64,000 nt of DNA, taken from Flavihumibacter rivuli. GTDB taxonomy: Bacteria; Bacteroidota; Bacteroidia; Chitinophagales; Chitinophagaceae. Each line of letters begins with the position of its first letter. The stretch's first letter is position 1. A program made the translations under genes and the position numbers. The notes beneath the pieces were generated by a model. It did not search any database and had not been told where the DNA came from. It was given only the letters and a program-made list of their open reading frames with translations. The stretch lies in assembly GCF_018595685.2 (NCBI RefSeq), contig NZ_CP092334.1, positions 3,066,001-3,130,000 on the forward strand, in the 5' to 3' direction. Of the stretch, positions 8,734 through 16,451 are shown piece after piece.

Positions 8734-9689
8734 TTGCTAAGGATTATATTATCGCTTGTATAGATATTATCCTGCTCATCTATGATGATACAGGCAACCT
8801 TGGCCAACTGATTGACCAGGTCTAAACCAACCTGCACGCCCATTACCATTACCGGTGTTGCGAGGGCATCTGCCAATTCTGCAATTGGGCTGATGATGGT
8901 AACACTCTTTATTCCATGTACGGGCATTCCTGTGCGCGGATCGATGGTATGTGAATATTTTTTGCCATCGATGGTCACAAACTTTTCATAGTTGCCCGAA
9001 GTTGCCACCGACATATCCGAAATGTTTAAGGCTGAAAAGGGCTGGCTCGAAGCATCGGGATCAGCTATCCCAATGGTCCAGGGACTACCATCCGGTAAAT
9101 TACCCCAGGCAGTCAGGTCGCCGGCAGCATTCACTACTCCACTTTTCACCCCGCTATTCAAAAGGATCTGCTTGGCCCGATCGGCAGCGTAACCTTTACC
9201 GATTCCCCCAAATCCAATCCTCATACCCTTTTCTTTCAGGAATACTGTTCCTTCCGCCTCATCAAGAATGATATGCTGGTAGTTGATCAGCCTGACCGCT
9301 TCACGGGCGGATTCGGGATCGGGCAATGACTTCATGCCGAGGTCAAAATTCCATAGGCTCTTATCAATTGATCCATAACTTAAGTCAAAAGCGCCCTGGG
9401 TGATTGTTGAAATCCTTTGCGCCCTTTGGATCAGCTGGAACACTTCCGGGTAAACCTTCACCGGTCTTATGCCCGCATTCCGATTGATCAGGTTGGTCTG
9501 GCTTTCTTCGTTAAAGGTTGTCAGCAATTTTTCTATCCGCCGGATCTCATTTACCGCTGCATCAATGAGGAAGGCTGCATCCCTCGGGTCCTTCAGGATA
9601 ACGGTGATCTCAAACCGATTGCCCATTAATTTCAAGACCCTGCGATGTACTTGTGGCGAGATCGTTGCAAAATGATCAGTGGCTATCAT
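8724..9689 (-). CDS. apbE: FAD:protein FMN transferase (ApbE family)
   Basis: ApbE attaches FMN from FAD to Ser/Thr of exported target proteins. Family motifs visible are FNEESQTNLINRNAG, GAFDLSYGSIDKSLW, GFGGIGKGYAADRAKQIL, NAAGDLTAWG, SHTIDPRTGMPV and ADALATPVMVMG, the last holding the metal-binding Asp/Thr region. At 321 residues the length is normal. I see no signal peptide or lipobox at the N-terminus (MIATDHFATISPQVHRR), which is unusual because most ApbE proteins are exported; either the start is misjudged within the overlap with the upstream gene or this copy acts before export. Overlaps the thioredoxin-like gene by 14 bp and DUF4266 by 10 bp. Confidence 0.93.
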   Translation of the reverse strand: MIATDHFATISPQVHRRVLKLMGNRFEITVILKDPRDAAFLIDAAVNEIRRIEKLLTTFNEESQTNLINRNAGIRPVKVYPEVFQLIQRAQRISTITQGAFDLSYGSIDKSLWNFDLGMKSLPDPESAREAVRLINYQHIILDEAEGTVFLKEKGMRIGFGGIGKGYAADRAKQILLNSGVKSGVVNAAGDLTAWGNLPDGSPWTIGIADPDASSQPFSALNISDMSVATSGNYEKFVTIDGKKYSHTIDPRTGMPVHGIKSVTIISPIAELADALATPVMVMGVQVGLDLVNQLAKVACIIIDEQDNIYTSDNIILSKCS

Positions 9690-10116
9690 AGGCCTTGATT
9701 TGATTGATGAATGTTTCTGGTGACAGGTCAGGATTTCCTTCCCAAACCTTCAGGATCTTTTCATTGGCATCCATTAGTATCGTTAGGGGAAAACTTCCTT
9801 TGGGATTGAAGTGCTCGGCGAGTTGATTATTCTGGTCTTCCAGCCCTTTAGGCAACTGGTTCTTTTTGGAACGGGGGAAATCTGCATTGACCAACAAAAG
9901 ATGCTCATCGGCATACTGCAGGAAAAGGGAGTCGTTGAAAACCTCCTTCTTCAACCGGATGCAGGGTATGCACCAGTCTGATCCCGAAAAGTTGAGCAGG
10001 ATGAGCTTTTGCTCCGTATTTGCCCGGGCCTTGGCCTTCGCAAAGTCCGTTTCCCATCCACTACTGATTCCCCAGGCATTTGCCGAAAGGGCCAGAACCA
10101 TCAATAACCTTAGCAT
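9676..10116 (-). CDS. Exported thioredoxin-like protein (first gene of apbE/DUF4266/DUF3570 operon)
   Basis: The 146-residue protein has a short signal peptide (MLRLLMVLALSANAWG) and a thioredoxin fold with the redox motif WCIPC near residue 50 (NFSGSDWCIPCIRLK) and the cis-Pro loop GSFPLTILMD. It is probably a periplasmic thiol reductant or isomerase. As the leading gene of the operon, and followed by a lipoprotein ending in CGC, its likely role is to keep those cysteines reduced or to assist their modification; this is inferred from gene order. Confidence 0.85.
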   Translation of the reverse strand: MLRLLMVLALSANAWGISSGWETDFAKAKARANTEQKLILLNFSGSDWCIPCIRLKKEVFNDSLFLQYADEHLLLVNADFPRSKKNQLPKGLEDQNNQLAEHFNPKGSFPLTILMDANEKILKVWEGNPDLSPETFINQIKAYDSH

Positions 10117-10137
10117 AGAAACGTTTTTCCGAATGTA

Positions 10138-10549
10138 GGCCTATTATAACCTGTAGCTATATGACTTTTGTCACATTAACATCTGATTTACCAGTGTCAA
10201 TTAACTGTTAAACCGGTAAAAATCCCGGATACACCATCAAAACAATGAAATTTACAGCTTGCAATAATCCAGTTCCGGACGCTATAAAACCATTGGATCA
10301 GTTACTTGTCAACTTTGGCTTACCTCCTTTTTACCGAATCCATCGCTGCGCCTGGTGACATGGGGTCAGCGGCTATTACAGGCAATGAAGGCATTATAGC
10401 CATGGGTTGTACTCCTGCATCACCTCTTATTCAAATAACCTTTACCAGCCTGGTCCAATGATAGTAGGGAATGATTTTGGAAATGACCTCCCGGGAATTA
10501 TCTTTAGGAATGGCACTACAGCCTTAAAACCAAATACCCCATACTTGGC
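10138..10549. other. Gene-free interval
   Basis: About 410 bp between the divergent thioredoxin-like operon and the GNAT gene. Only short open frames occur (37 codons from 10245, and a TTG-started 61-codon frame overlapping the GNAT start), none with recognisable content. TACATTCG on the minus strand near 10130-10137 is a one-mismatch -7 box for the operon. No repeat or RNA gene is evident. Confidence 0.5.
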
Positions 10550-11065
10550 ATGCCTGTTATATCGACCAATAGATGCATACTCCGGGAATTAGGTCCAGAT
10601 GATGCCGCAGCTTTATTTGAATTGAATAATGACCCGGAGGTATTGTTGTTCACAGGTGATGAGCCCTTTGCATCTGAAGCAGCAGCCCGTCGGTTCATCG
10701 AAGAATATGACCAATACCAGAAATTTGGCTACGGCAGGTGGGCCGTTATTGAAACAAACAGCGGTAATTTCCTTGGCTGGTGCGGACTGAAATACCACCC
10801 GGAAGAAAAGGAAACAGATATTGGTTTCCGGTTCTTCAAGAAATACTGGAACCAGGGTTTTGCAACAGAAACCGCAAGGGCTTGCCTCGACTACGGCTTC
10901 AACACACTCGGATTGGAAGAGATCATCGGGCGGGTTTTGGTAGCCAACAAACCTTCAATCAAAGTACTGGAGAAACTTGGCCTGCATTACTGGAAATCTG
11001 CGCTTTTCCATGATAAACCAGGCTATTACTACCGCATAGCCAAGCATGAATTCCTGGGGAAGTGA
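10550..11065 (+). CDS. GNAT-family N-acetyltransferase (RimJ/RimL type)
   Basis: The 171-residue protein contains the layout of RimJ/RimL-like acetyltransferases: an N-terminal TNRCILRELGPDDAAALFEL strand-helix, the acetyl-CoA pyrophosphate loop in KYWNQGFATETARACLDYGF, and NKPSIKVLEKLGL near the end. It transfers acetyl from acetyl-CoA to an amine, which may be a protein N-terminus, aminoglycoside or small molecule; the acceptor cannot be told from sequence. It stands about 100 bp upstream of a small membrane protein on the same strand, ending at a shared strong terminator. Confidence 0.9.
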   Translation: MPVISTNRCILRELGPDDAAALFELNNDPEVLLFTGDEPFASEAAARRFIEEYDQYQKFGYGRWAVIETNSGNFLGWCGLKYHPEEKETDIGFRFFKKYWNQGFATETARACLDYGFNTLGLEEIIGRVLVANKPSIKVLEKLGLHYWKSALFHDKPGYYYRIAKHEFLGK

Positions 11066-11164
11066 TGCAGTTTGCTCCCATGAAAGACTTTGTCTTCGCG
11101 AATCCAGGTAATGCCTATACAACCTTGCCGGTTGTTTTACCGTCTGCCATCGGAAATCAAGAAA

Positions 11165-11458
11165 ATGAATAACCGACAAATACCGCTCCTGCCTTGCCTG
11201 CTGATGGATGCCATTGGCTATTTCACCTATGCCATTCCATTTTTGGGTGAATTCGGCGACCTGGTCTGGGCTCCTGTTTCCGCCCTCGTCTTCTTCAGGA
11301 TGTTCGGTGGTTGGAAGGGCGCGCTGGGTGGCGTCTTTAGTCTGGTGGAAGAAATATTACCCTTCACCGACTTCATTCCCACCTTTACGATTACCTGGTT
11401 CATTCAATATTTCAACAGGAGAGGAAGCCGGCCCACGCTCCCTGCCAGGCTCACCTGA
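11165..11458 (+). CDS. Small conserved membrane protein, unknown function
   Basis: I use the ATG at 11165 (MNNRQIPLLPCLLMDAIGYF), giving 97 residues; the longer frame from 11090 adds an unconvincing basic leader. The protein is hydrophobic with about two to three membrane segments: PLLPCLLMDAIGYFTYAIPF, FGDLVWAPVSALVFFRMFGG, and a third stretch around the C-terminal FTDFIPTFTITWFIQYF. Acidic residues (LVEEILPFTDFIP) sit between helices. Similar small proteins occur in Bacteroidota as hypotheticals. No catalytic motif is visible. Confidence 0.65.
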   Translation: MNNRQIPLLPCLLMDAIGYFTYAIPFLGEFGDLVWAPVSALVFFRMFGGWKGALGGVFSLVEEILPFTDFIPTFTITWFIQYFNRRGSRPTLPARLT

Positions 11459-11480
11459 TAGTTCCAAGGTCAACCTATAC

Positions 11481-11527
11481 ATAACAGAAAGCCCCGCTGG
11501 TCAATACTTAGCGGGGCTTTCTGTTAT
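11481..11527. terminator. Bidirectional hairpin terminator with perfect 18-bp arms
   Basis: ATAACAGAAAGCCCCGCT (11481-11498) is exactly reverse-complementary to 11510-11527 across an 11-nt loop. The GC-rich core AAGCCCCGCT/AGCGGGGCTT lies 23 bp after the small membrane protein gene. Confidence 0.85.
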
Positions 11528-11569
11528 AAAGAATTCGAATTGCTCCTGTAGTTGGGAAGTTTAGGGCAT

Positions 11570-11607
11570 AAAAAAAGGGGTCTGAATAGACATTCAACCC
11601 CGTTTTT
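11570..11607. terminator. Bidirectional terminator between convergent genes
   Basis: GGGGT-C-TGAAT / ATTCA-ACCCC forms a stem at 11577-11601, flanked by an A7 run on the left and T5 on the right. On the minus strand the T-run follows the hairpin, so it fits the end of the T9SS-cargo gene at 11700. Confidence 0.75.
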
Positions 11608-11699
11608 AAAATCCAATATCCTATGAAAAACCAATACAATATTAGAGGTTTTCACTTACATACGCAAGTGTTTTTTAAAATCGAGTAAAACTACGTAAG

Positions 11700-12329
11700 T
11701 CAGTTCTTTACCAGTTTCTCGGTGATCACCCTGCCCGTTTCGCGCTGCGTGAGGGTAAGTAGGTAAAACCCTTTTTCCAGGGAGGAAACATCCAGGGTTT
11801 GTAAGCCAGGTTGTACAGGAAGGGTAAAGCGTGGCTTGCCCTGATTATCAGTGATCACCATTTCCATTCTCTCCTCTGCACGGATGATCAGCATATTATC
11901 AACGGGGTTAGGATAGAAACGGTAACTCAGGTCGCCGGCCAGCACAGTTTGTACCGGACGGGAGTAATGGGTATAGCCCCCTTCCGTTAACCATTTGATG
12001 CGGTAAACACTCTTGCCTTTGATGGGCTGCTCATCCAAAAAACTGCCCAACTGGTTATCCATCCGGATCACCGCCAAAGACTCATAGGGCCCATCCGTGG
12101 TGGTAGCCCTTTCAATAGCAATATACCCCAAGGGGTTTGCCGATGCTATCTTCCAGCGAAGGGTGAGCTTGCCCCTGCCCTGTTCAGGCGGCTCAAGCTT
12201 GATCATTATCGCCCCCGAGGCAGCTGCCAGCAACTGCGGCGAAGGGAATGGTGAAGGTATTGCCTGTGCGAAAGCCCCCCTGAATAGGAAAAGCCCCGCC
12301 CATAGCAGGTTCTGGGTTAGTACTGTCAT
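11700..12329 (-). CDS. Exported protein with type IX secretion C-terminal sorting domain
   Basis: I start at the ATG at 12329, which gives a signal peptide (MTVLTQNLLWAGLFLFRGAFAQ) and 209 residues; the upstream frame to 12461 lacks features. The last 75 residues form a type A T9SS sorting domain: YRFYPNPVDNMLIIRAEE, then LQTLDVSSLEKGFYLLTL and a basic ending EKLVKN. The middle (LTLRWKIASANPLGYIAIERA) resembles a fibronectin-III-like strand set. The protein should be exported by Sec and passed through the T9SS to the cell surface or medium. Cargo function is unknown. Confidence 0.8.
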   Translation of the reverse strand: MTVLTQNLLWAGLFLFRGAFAQAIPSPFPSPQLLAAASGAIMIKLEPPEQGRGKLTLRWKIASANPLGYIAIERATTTDGPYESLAVIRMDNQLGSFLDEQPIKGKSVYRIKWLTEGGYTHYSRPVQTVLAGDLSYRFYPNPVDNMLIIRAEERMEMVITDNQGKPRFTLPVQPGLQTLDVSSLEKGFYLLTLTQRETGRVITEKLVKN

Positions 12330-12461
12330 GGTCTTGGTCCGGGAAATGTGGAAAACATGTGAACAAGTATTGTGCCGAAAGATAACGCTCCCTAAAAAAT
12401 CATATTGGCAGAGGCCTGTTAATCCTTTTTTAAATTGACCTTTAGGACAAATCATCCGCAA

Positions 12462-12914
12462 ATGCCGAGCAGAGAACTATCAGCCAGGAAAAGGATTGCC
12501 ATGGTGGCACATGATAACAAGAAGAAAGACCTGATCGAATGGGCAGAGTTTAACAAGGTGATCCTGGCAAAGCATGAACTATTGGCGACGGGCACCACCG
12601 GCCGCCTGCTGGAAGACCAGCTTGACCGTCCGGTAAAAAAACTATTGAGTGGCCCTTTGGGCGGCGACCAGCAGATAGGGGCGATGATCGCTTCCGGGGA
12701 GATCGATATCCTGATCTTCTTTTGGGATCCCATGGAAGCCCAGCCCCATGATAGTGATGTCAAGGCATTGTTGAGGGTGGCCATCGCATGGAACTGCCCG
12801 GTTGCCTGTGACCGGTCAACGGCAGATTTCATCCTCACTTCTCCGCTGTTGAACCAGCCCTATTCGGTAAATATCCCTGACTACTCCGGCTACCTCAAAA
12901 GGAAAATAGACTAG
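12462..12914 (+). CDS. mgsA: Methylglyoxal synthase
   Basis: Converts dihydroxyacetone phosphate to methylglyoxal and phosphate, a glycolytic overflow bypass. The sequence aligns closely with E. coli MgsA from memory: RIAMVAHDNKK, LLATGTTGRLLE, SGPLGGDQQIGAMIASGEID with the catalytic Asp, FFWDPMEAQPHDSDVKALLR with the catalytic Asp/His, and a STADFI segment. The ATG at 12462 is preferred over 12435 because the E. coli protein has a similar short leader. It lies divergent from the T9SS-cargo gene and convergent with DUF3817. Confidence 0.95.
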   Translation: MPSRELSARKRIAMVAHDNKKKDLIEWAEFNKVILAKHELLATGTTGRLLEDQLDRPVKKLLSGPLGGDQQIGAMIASGEIDILIFFWDPMEAQPHDSDVKALLRVAIAWNCPVACDRSTADFILTSPLLNQPYSVNIPDYSGYLKRKID

Positions 12915-12933
12915 TCCTGGTATACTAGTCTTA

Positions 12934-13254
12934 CTATTGTTGAGCCTGTTCTGCCTTCGCAATTTCCGCCTTGAGGCTGCGGTCAAAAATGAAGGTCCCA
13001 AAAGGTAACAATGCGGCTATAAAGGCCTGGAAGCTCCTGCTGATGGGCCATTTCCTCTCCTGGGCAGCCATATAGACCAGGTACACATAGGCCACGAAAA
13101 GGACACCATGGATCCAGCCGGTGAACTTTACAGCCTCCGGTATGCCCGCCTTATATTTCAACGGCATGGCGATCCCTAACAGAAGAAGGAAGGAAACGCC
13201 TTCCGCAATGCCGATTTTACTCAACCAGTTCAATGTTTTCGTGGGACCTGCCAT
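12934..13254 (-). CDS. DUF3817 small integral membrane protein
   Basis: The 106 residues from the ATG at 13254 form three or four membrane helices. The family pattern is IGIAEGVSFLLLLGIAMPLKYKAG followed by VKFTGWIHGVLFVAYVYLVY and a basic, Trp-containing loop. Members are small inner-membrane proteins of unknown function. A longer start at 13275 would add seven residues. The C-terminus is charged and cytoplasmic-looking (KAEIAKAEQAQQ). Confidence 0.85.
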   Translation of the reverse strand: MAGPTKTLNWLSKIGIAEGVSFLLLLGIAMPLKYKAGIPEAVKFTGWIHGVLFVAYVYLVYMAAQERKWPISRSFQAFIAALLPFGTFIFDRSLKAEIAKAEQAQQ

Positions 13255-13386
13255 AGCTGTGAATTTGAATGGCAAAATTCGACCCCGCTAACATGTTATC
13301 CAAATGAATCGCAGGGTATTTCCATTCAACTTTGTTAAACCGGGCCGTTTTCAAACAAGGCTATTGCCCTTTTGCTAAATTGCACC

Positions 13387-15426
13387 ATGCCATTTTCCAT
13401 TCATGCGCCCTTCCCACCGGCCGGTGACCAGCCGGGTGCCATTCGTCAGTTGACAGAGGGTATCCGTAATGGTGAAAAACACCAGACCCTGCTTGGGGTT
13501 ACAGGTAGCGGCAAGACCTTTACCATCGCCAATGTGATCCAGAATGTCCAGCGGCCTACACTGGTACTCACCCATAATAAGACACTGGTAGCCCAGCTGT
13601 ATGGGGAGTTCAGGCAGTTCTTCCCGGATAATGCCGTTGGCTACTTCGTTTCCTATTATGATTACTACCAGCCGGAGGCCTATATGCCGGTTTCGGACAC
13701 CTATATTGAAAAGGACCTGTCCATTAACGAAGAACTGGATAAACTCAGGCTCCAGGCAACCTCACAACTCCTGAGTGGAAGGCGGGATATCATTGTGGTG
13801 GCTTCTGTCAGCTGCATTTACGGTATGGGAAACCCGACCGAATTTGAGAACGGTATCGTTCGTATTCACGAAGGACAGACCATCTCCAGGCAGGGTTTCC
13901 TGCATGCCCTGGTCAACTCTTTGTATACCCGCACCCAGACGGACTTTGCCCGCGGTACATTCAGGGTAAAGGGGGACACTGTTGACATCAACCTACCCTA
14001 TCTCGATATTGGGTATCGCATTACCTTCTTCGGCGATGATATTGAAACCATTGAAAGCTTTGACATTACCAGTGGAAAACGGATCGGGAAACTGGATAAT
14101 GCGGCGATCTTCCCGGCCAACCTCTATCTGGCACCGAAAGATATGATGCAGCAGGTCCTCTACGAGATCCAGGACGAACTGGCCGCACAGGTTGACTATT
14201 TCAAGGCGCAGGGTCGTTTCATAGAAGCCCAGCGGCTCAACGAGCGCGTCAACTATGACCTTGAAATGATCCGGGAGCTGGGCTATTGCAATGGCGTGGA
14301 AAACTACTCCCGTTTCTTTGACCGCAGGCAGCCGGGGACCCGTCCCTTCTGTTTGCTGGACTATTTCCCCAAGGACTTCCTCTGTGTCATTGATGAAAGC
14401 CACCAGACCATTCCACAGGTAAGCGGAATGTACGGCGGCGACAGGAGCAGGAAACTCACCCTCGTCGACTTTGGCTTTCGCCTTCCCTCTGCCTTGGACA
14501 ACCGGCCCCTGAACTTCCATGAATTTGAATCCATGCTGAACCAGGTGATCTATGTTTCAGCCACCCCGGGGGACTATGAACTGGAGCAGACCGGCGGGGT
14601 AGTAGTGGAACAGGTGGTAAGGCCAACAGGCCTCCTTGATCCCCCGATTGAAATCCGGCCCAGCTACAACCAGATCGATGACCTGCTGGGGGAAATCGAC
14701 AAAAGGGTGAAAAAGGGCGACCGCGTCCTCGTAACCACCCTCACCAAACGAATGGCTGAAGAGATGGACAAATACCTGGCCCGCATCAATATCAAGTCCA
14801 AGTATATCCACAGCGAAGTAGACACCCTTGACCGGGTAGAGATCCTTCGCCAACTAAGGCTGGGAGAAATTGATGTACTGGTTGGGGTTAACCTGTTGCG
14901 GGAAGGCCTTGACCTGCCCGAGGTTTCCCTGGTCGCTATCCTCGATGCAGACAAGGAAGGTTTTCTGCGTAATGAGAAATCACTTACCCAGACCGCAGGA
15001 AGGGCCGCAAGGAATGTAGATGGCCTGGTCATCTTTTATGCAGACAGGATGACGGAAAGCATGCAAAGGACCATTGACGAAACCAACCGCCGCCGGGAAA
15101 AACAGATCGCCTTCAATAAGGAACATAATATTACCCCAAAGACAGTTAAGAAGTCCATAGAACAGGTAATGGCCCAGACCTCCGTCCTGGATATCAAGGG
15201 TTATGATGTGAAGAACCCTCATGCCGTTGCGCCGGATGAAGAACTGGTGCCGGTTGCTGCAGAGGAACAGGCGAATTACCAGACCATCCCGCAAATGGAA
15301 AAAGCCATTAACCAGACCAGGAAAGCAATGGAAAAGGCGGCCCGTGACCTTGACTTCATGGAAGCTGCCCGCCTAAGGGATGAGATGTTCAGGATGCAAA
15401 AGGAATTGGAAGAAATGAAGAAATAG
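13387..15426 (+). CDS. uvrB: Excinuclease ABC subunit B
   Basis: The damage-verifying helicase-like subunit of nucleotide excision repair. The ATG at 13387 gives 679 residues, the usual size. Motifs in order: Walker A GVTGSGKTFTIANV; the beta-hairpin region YYDYYQPEAYMP; the DESHQT helicase motif II (VIDESHQTIPQ); GVNLLREGLDLPEVSLVAILDADKEG; QTAGRAARN (motif VI); and a C-terminal UVR domain (MEKAARDLDFMEAARLRDEM) for UvrC contact. It is followed after 15 bp by a ParA-like gene, suggesting co-transcription. Confidence 0.97.
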   Translation: MPFSIHAPFPPAGDQPGAIRQLTEGIRNGEKHQTLLGVTGSGKTFTIANVIQNVQRPTLVLTHNKTLVAQLYGEFRQFFPDNAVGYFVSYYDYYQPEAYMPVSDTYIEKDLSINEELDKLRLQATSQLLSGRRDIIVVASVSCIYGMGNPTEFENGIVRIHEGQTISRQGFLHALVNSLYTRTQTDFARGTFRVKGDTVDINLPYLDIGYRITFFGDDIETIESFDITSGKRIGKLDNAAIFPANLYLAPKDMMQQVLYEIQDELAAQVDYFKAQGRFIEAQRLNERVNYDLEMIRELGYCNGVENYSRFFDRRQPGTRPFCLLDYFPKDFLCVIDESHQTIPQVSGMYGGDRSRKLTLVDFGFRLPSALDNRPLNFHEFESMLNQVIYVSATPGDYELEQTGGVVVEQVVRPTGLLDPPIEIRPSYNQIDDLLGEIDKRVKKGDRVLVTTLTKRMAEEMDKYLARINIKSKYIHSEVDTLDRVEILRQLRLGEIDVLVGVNLLREGLDLPEVSLVAILDADKEGFLRNEKSLTQTAGRAARNVDGLVIFYADRMTESMQRTIDETNRRREKQIAFNKEHNITPKTVKKSIEQVMAQTSVLDIKGYDVKNPHAVAPDEELVPVAAEEQANYQTIPQMEKAINQTRKAMEKAARDLDFMEAARLRDEMFRMQKELEEMKK

Positions 15427-15441
15427 ATTATTTTTCATCAT

Positions 15442-16185
15442 ATGATTTCCATTGCACTCTATAACCTGAAGGGAGGTGTTGGAAAAACCGCCTCCAGTGT
15501 CAATTTTGCCTACCTGGCGGCGCAGGATGGTTACAAGGTGCTGATCTGGGACCTGGACCCCCAGGGATCCGCTTCCTTCTATTACAATGTACAACCCGGC
15601 ATCAAAGCCGGAAGCTCCAAATTATTCAGCGACCAGATCAACCTTGATGAGGTGATCATGGCTACTGAATATGAGAATATCTCCATCATCCCGGCTGACC
15701 TAACCGCCCGCAACCTTGACCTGATCATGGAAGAAATGCGGACCTCCAAAAGGAGGTTCAAATCTATTCTGAAACAACTGGAAGCGGAGTACGACTTTGT
15801 CTTTATTGATGTGCCTCCCGGATTTTCGACCCTTTCAGAGAATATTTTTTATGCTGTTGACATCGTGCTGATGCCAACCATCCCCACTACGCTTTCAGTC
15901 CGGACCTACCAGATCGTAAAAGATTATTTCAAGGATAAGGAGCTGGAACTTTCCAAACTGATGTGCTTTTTTACCATGGTGGACCTCAGGAAGAATATGC
16001 ACCATGAGATCATGGAAGAACTTTACAGGGACAAGAAGTTCTTTTCCAACTACATTCCTTACCTCTCCGACGTGGAAAAGATGGGCCAGCACCAGGCCCC
16101 GGTACACGCCTTTGCCCCATCCAGCTATGCCGCCCAATGCTATGCTGACCTCTGGGAAGAGATCAAAGAGGGTGTTTTAGAATAA
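15442..16185 (+). CDS. ParA/Soj-family ATPase without adjacent ParB
   Basis: The 247-residue deviant Walker ATPase carries KGGVGKTASSVNFAYLA (P-loop with signature Lys), LIWDLDPQGSASFY (A' motif) and FVFIDVPPGFSTLSEN (Walker B). ParA proteins dimerise on ATP and bind DNA nonspecifically to move cargo. No ParB-like gene or parS lies nearby, and the position 15 bp behind uvrB is unlike a chromosomal parAB locus. The parS sites at 63-64 kb presumably belong to a parAB pair elsewhere. Cargo is unknown. A MinD-type membrane-targeting helix is not evident at the C-terminus. Confidence 0.88.
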   Translation: MISIALYNLKGGVGKTASSVNFAYLAAQDGYKVLIWDLDPQGSASFYYNVQPGIKAGSSKLFSDQINLDEVIMATEYENISIIPADLTARNLDLIMEEMRTSKRRFKSILKQLEAEYDFVFIDVPPGFSTLSENIFYAVDIVLMPTIPTTLSVRTYQIVKDYFKDKELELSKLMCFFTMVDLRKNMHHEIMEELYRDKKFFSNYIPYLSDVEKMGQHQAPVHAFAPSSYAAQCYADLWEEIKEGVLE

Positions 16186-16401
16186 ACCTATTGATTATCA
16201 ATTCACTCCATTGATGGACGGGCTGCCTCTAGATGAACCGCCCCCCTTTACCTGTGCCCTGTCCCGTCCCGGAATTAGCAAATCAGGAATCCAGAATTTT
16301 GCACTACGCATTTTTTAAAGTCTGTATGCGTTTCAACGTAGCCATTGACTGAAAAGGATTTGGGGAGAAATGATCTGCTCATATGATTCTTTTTATACGT
16401 G

Positions 16402-16420
16402 AATTTTTAAAATAAAAATT
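16402..16420. promoter_or_regulatory. AT-only inverted repeat upstream of the DUF4143 gene
   Basis: AATTTTTA (16402-16409) and TAAAAATT (16413-16420) form a perfect 8-bp inverted repeat with an AAA spacer, about 30 bp before the TTG start at 16452. It is followed by TATTTTCG, a one-mismatch -7 box. It could be an operator or merely AT-rich DNA. Confidence 0.3.
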
Positions 16421-16451
16421 ACTATTTTCGCTATTACTAAAATTCTTTTCT

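Noticed and set aside
10407..10592. TTG-started 61-codon frame before the GNAT gene
   Set aside because: Overlaps the GNAT start in another frame and lacks recognisable content.
15442..16185. Reading the ParA gene as the chromosomal parA
   Set aside because: No parB or parS adjacent; the parS cluster is 48 kb away, so the link is unsupported.
16186..16451. Possible riboswitch or tRNA between parA and the DUF4143 gene
   Set aside because: No tRNA-like cloverleaf, T-loop sequence or known riboswitch core could be found.
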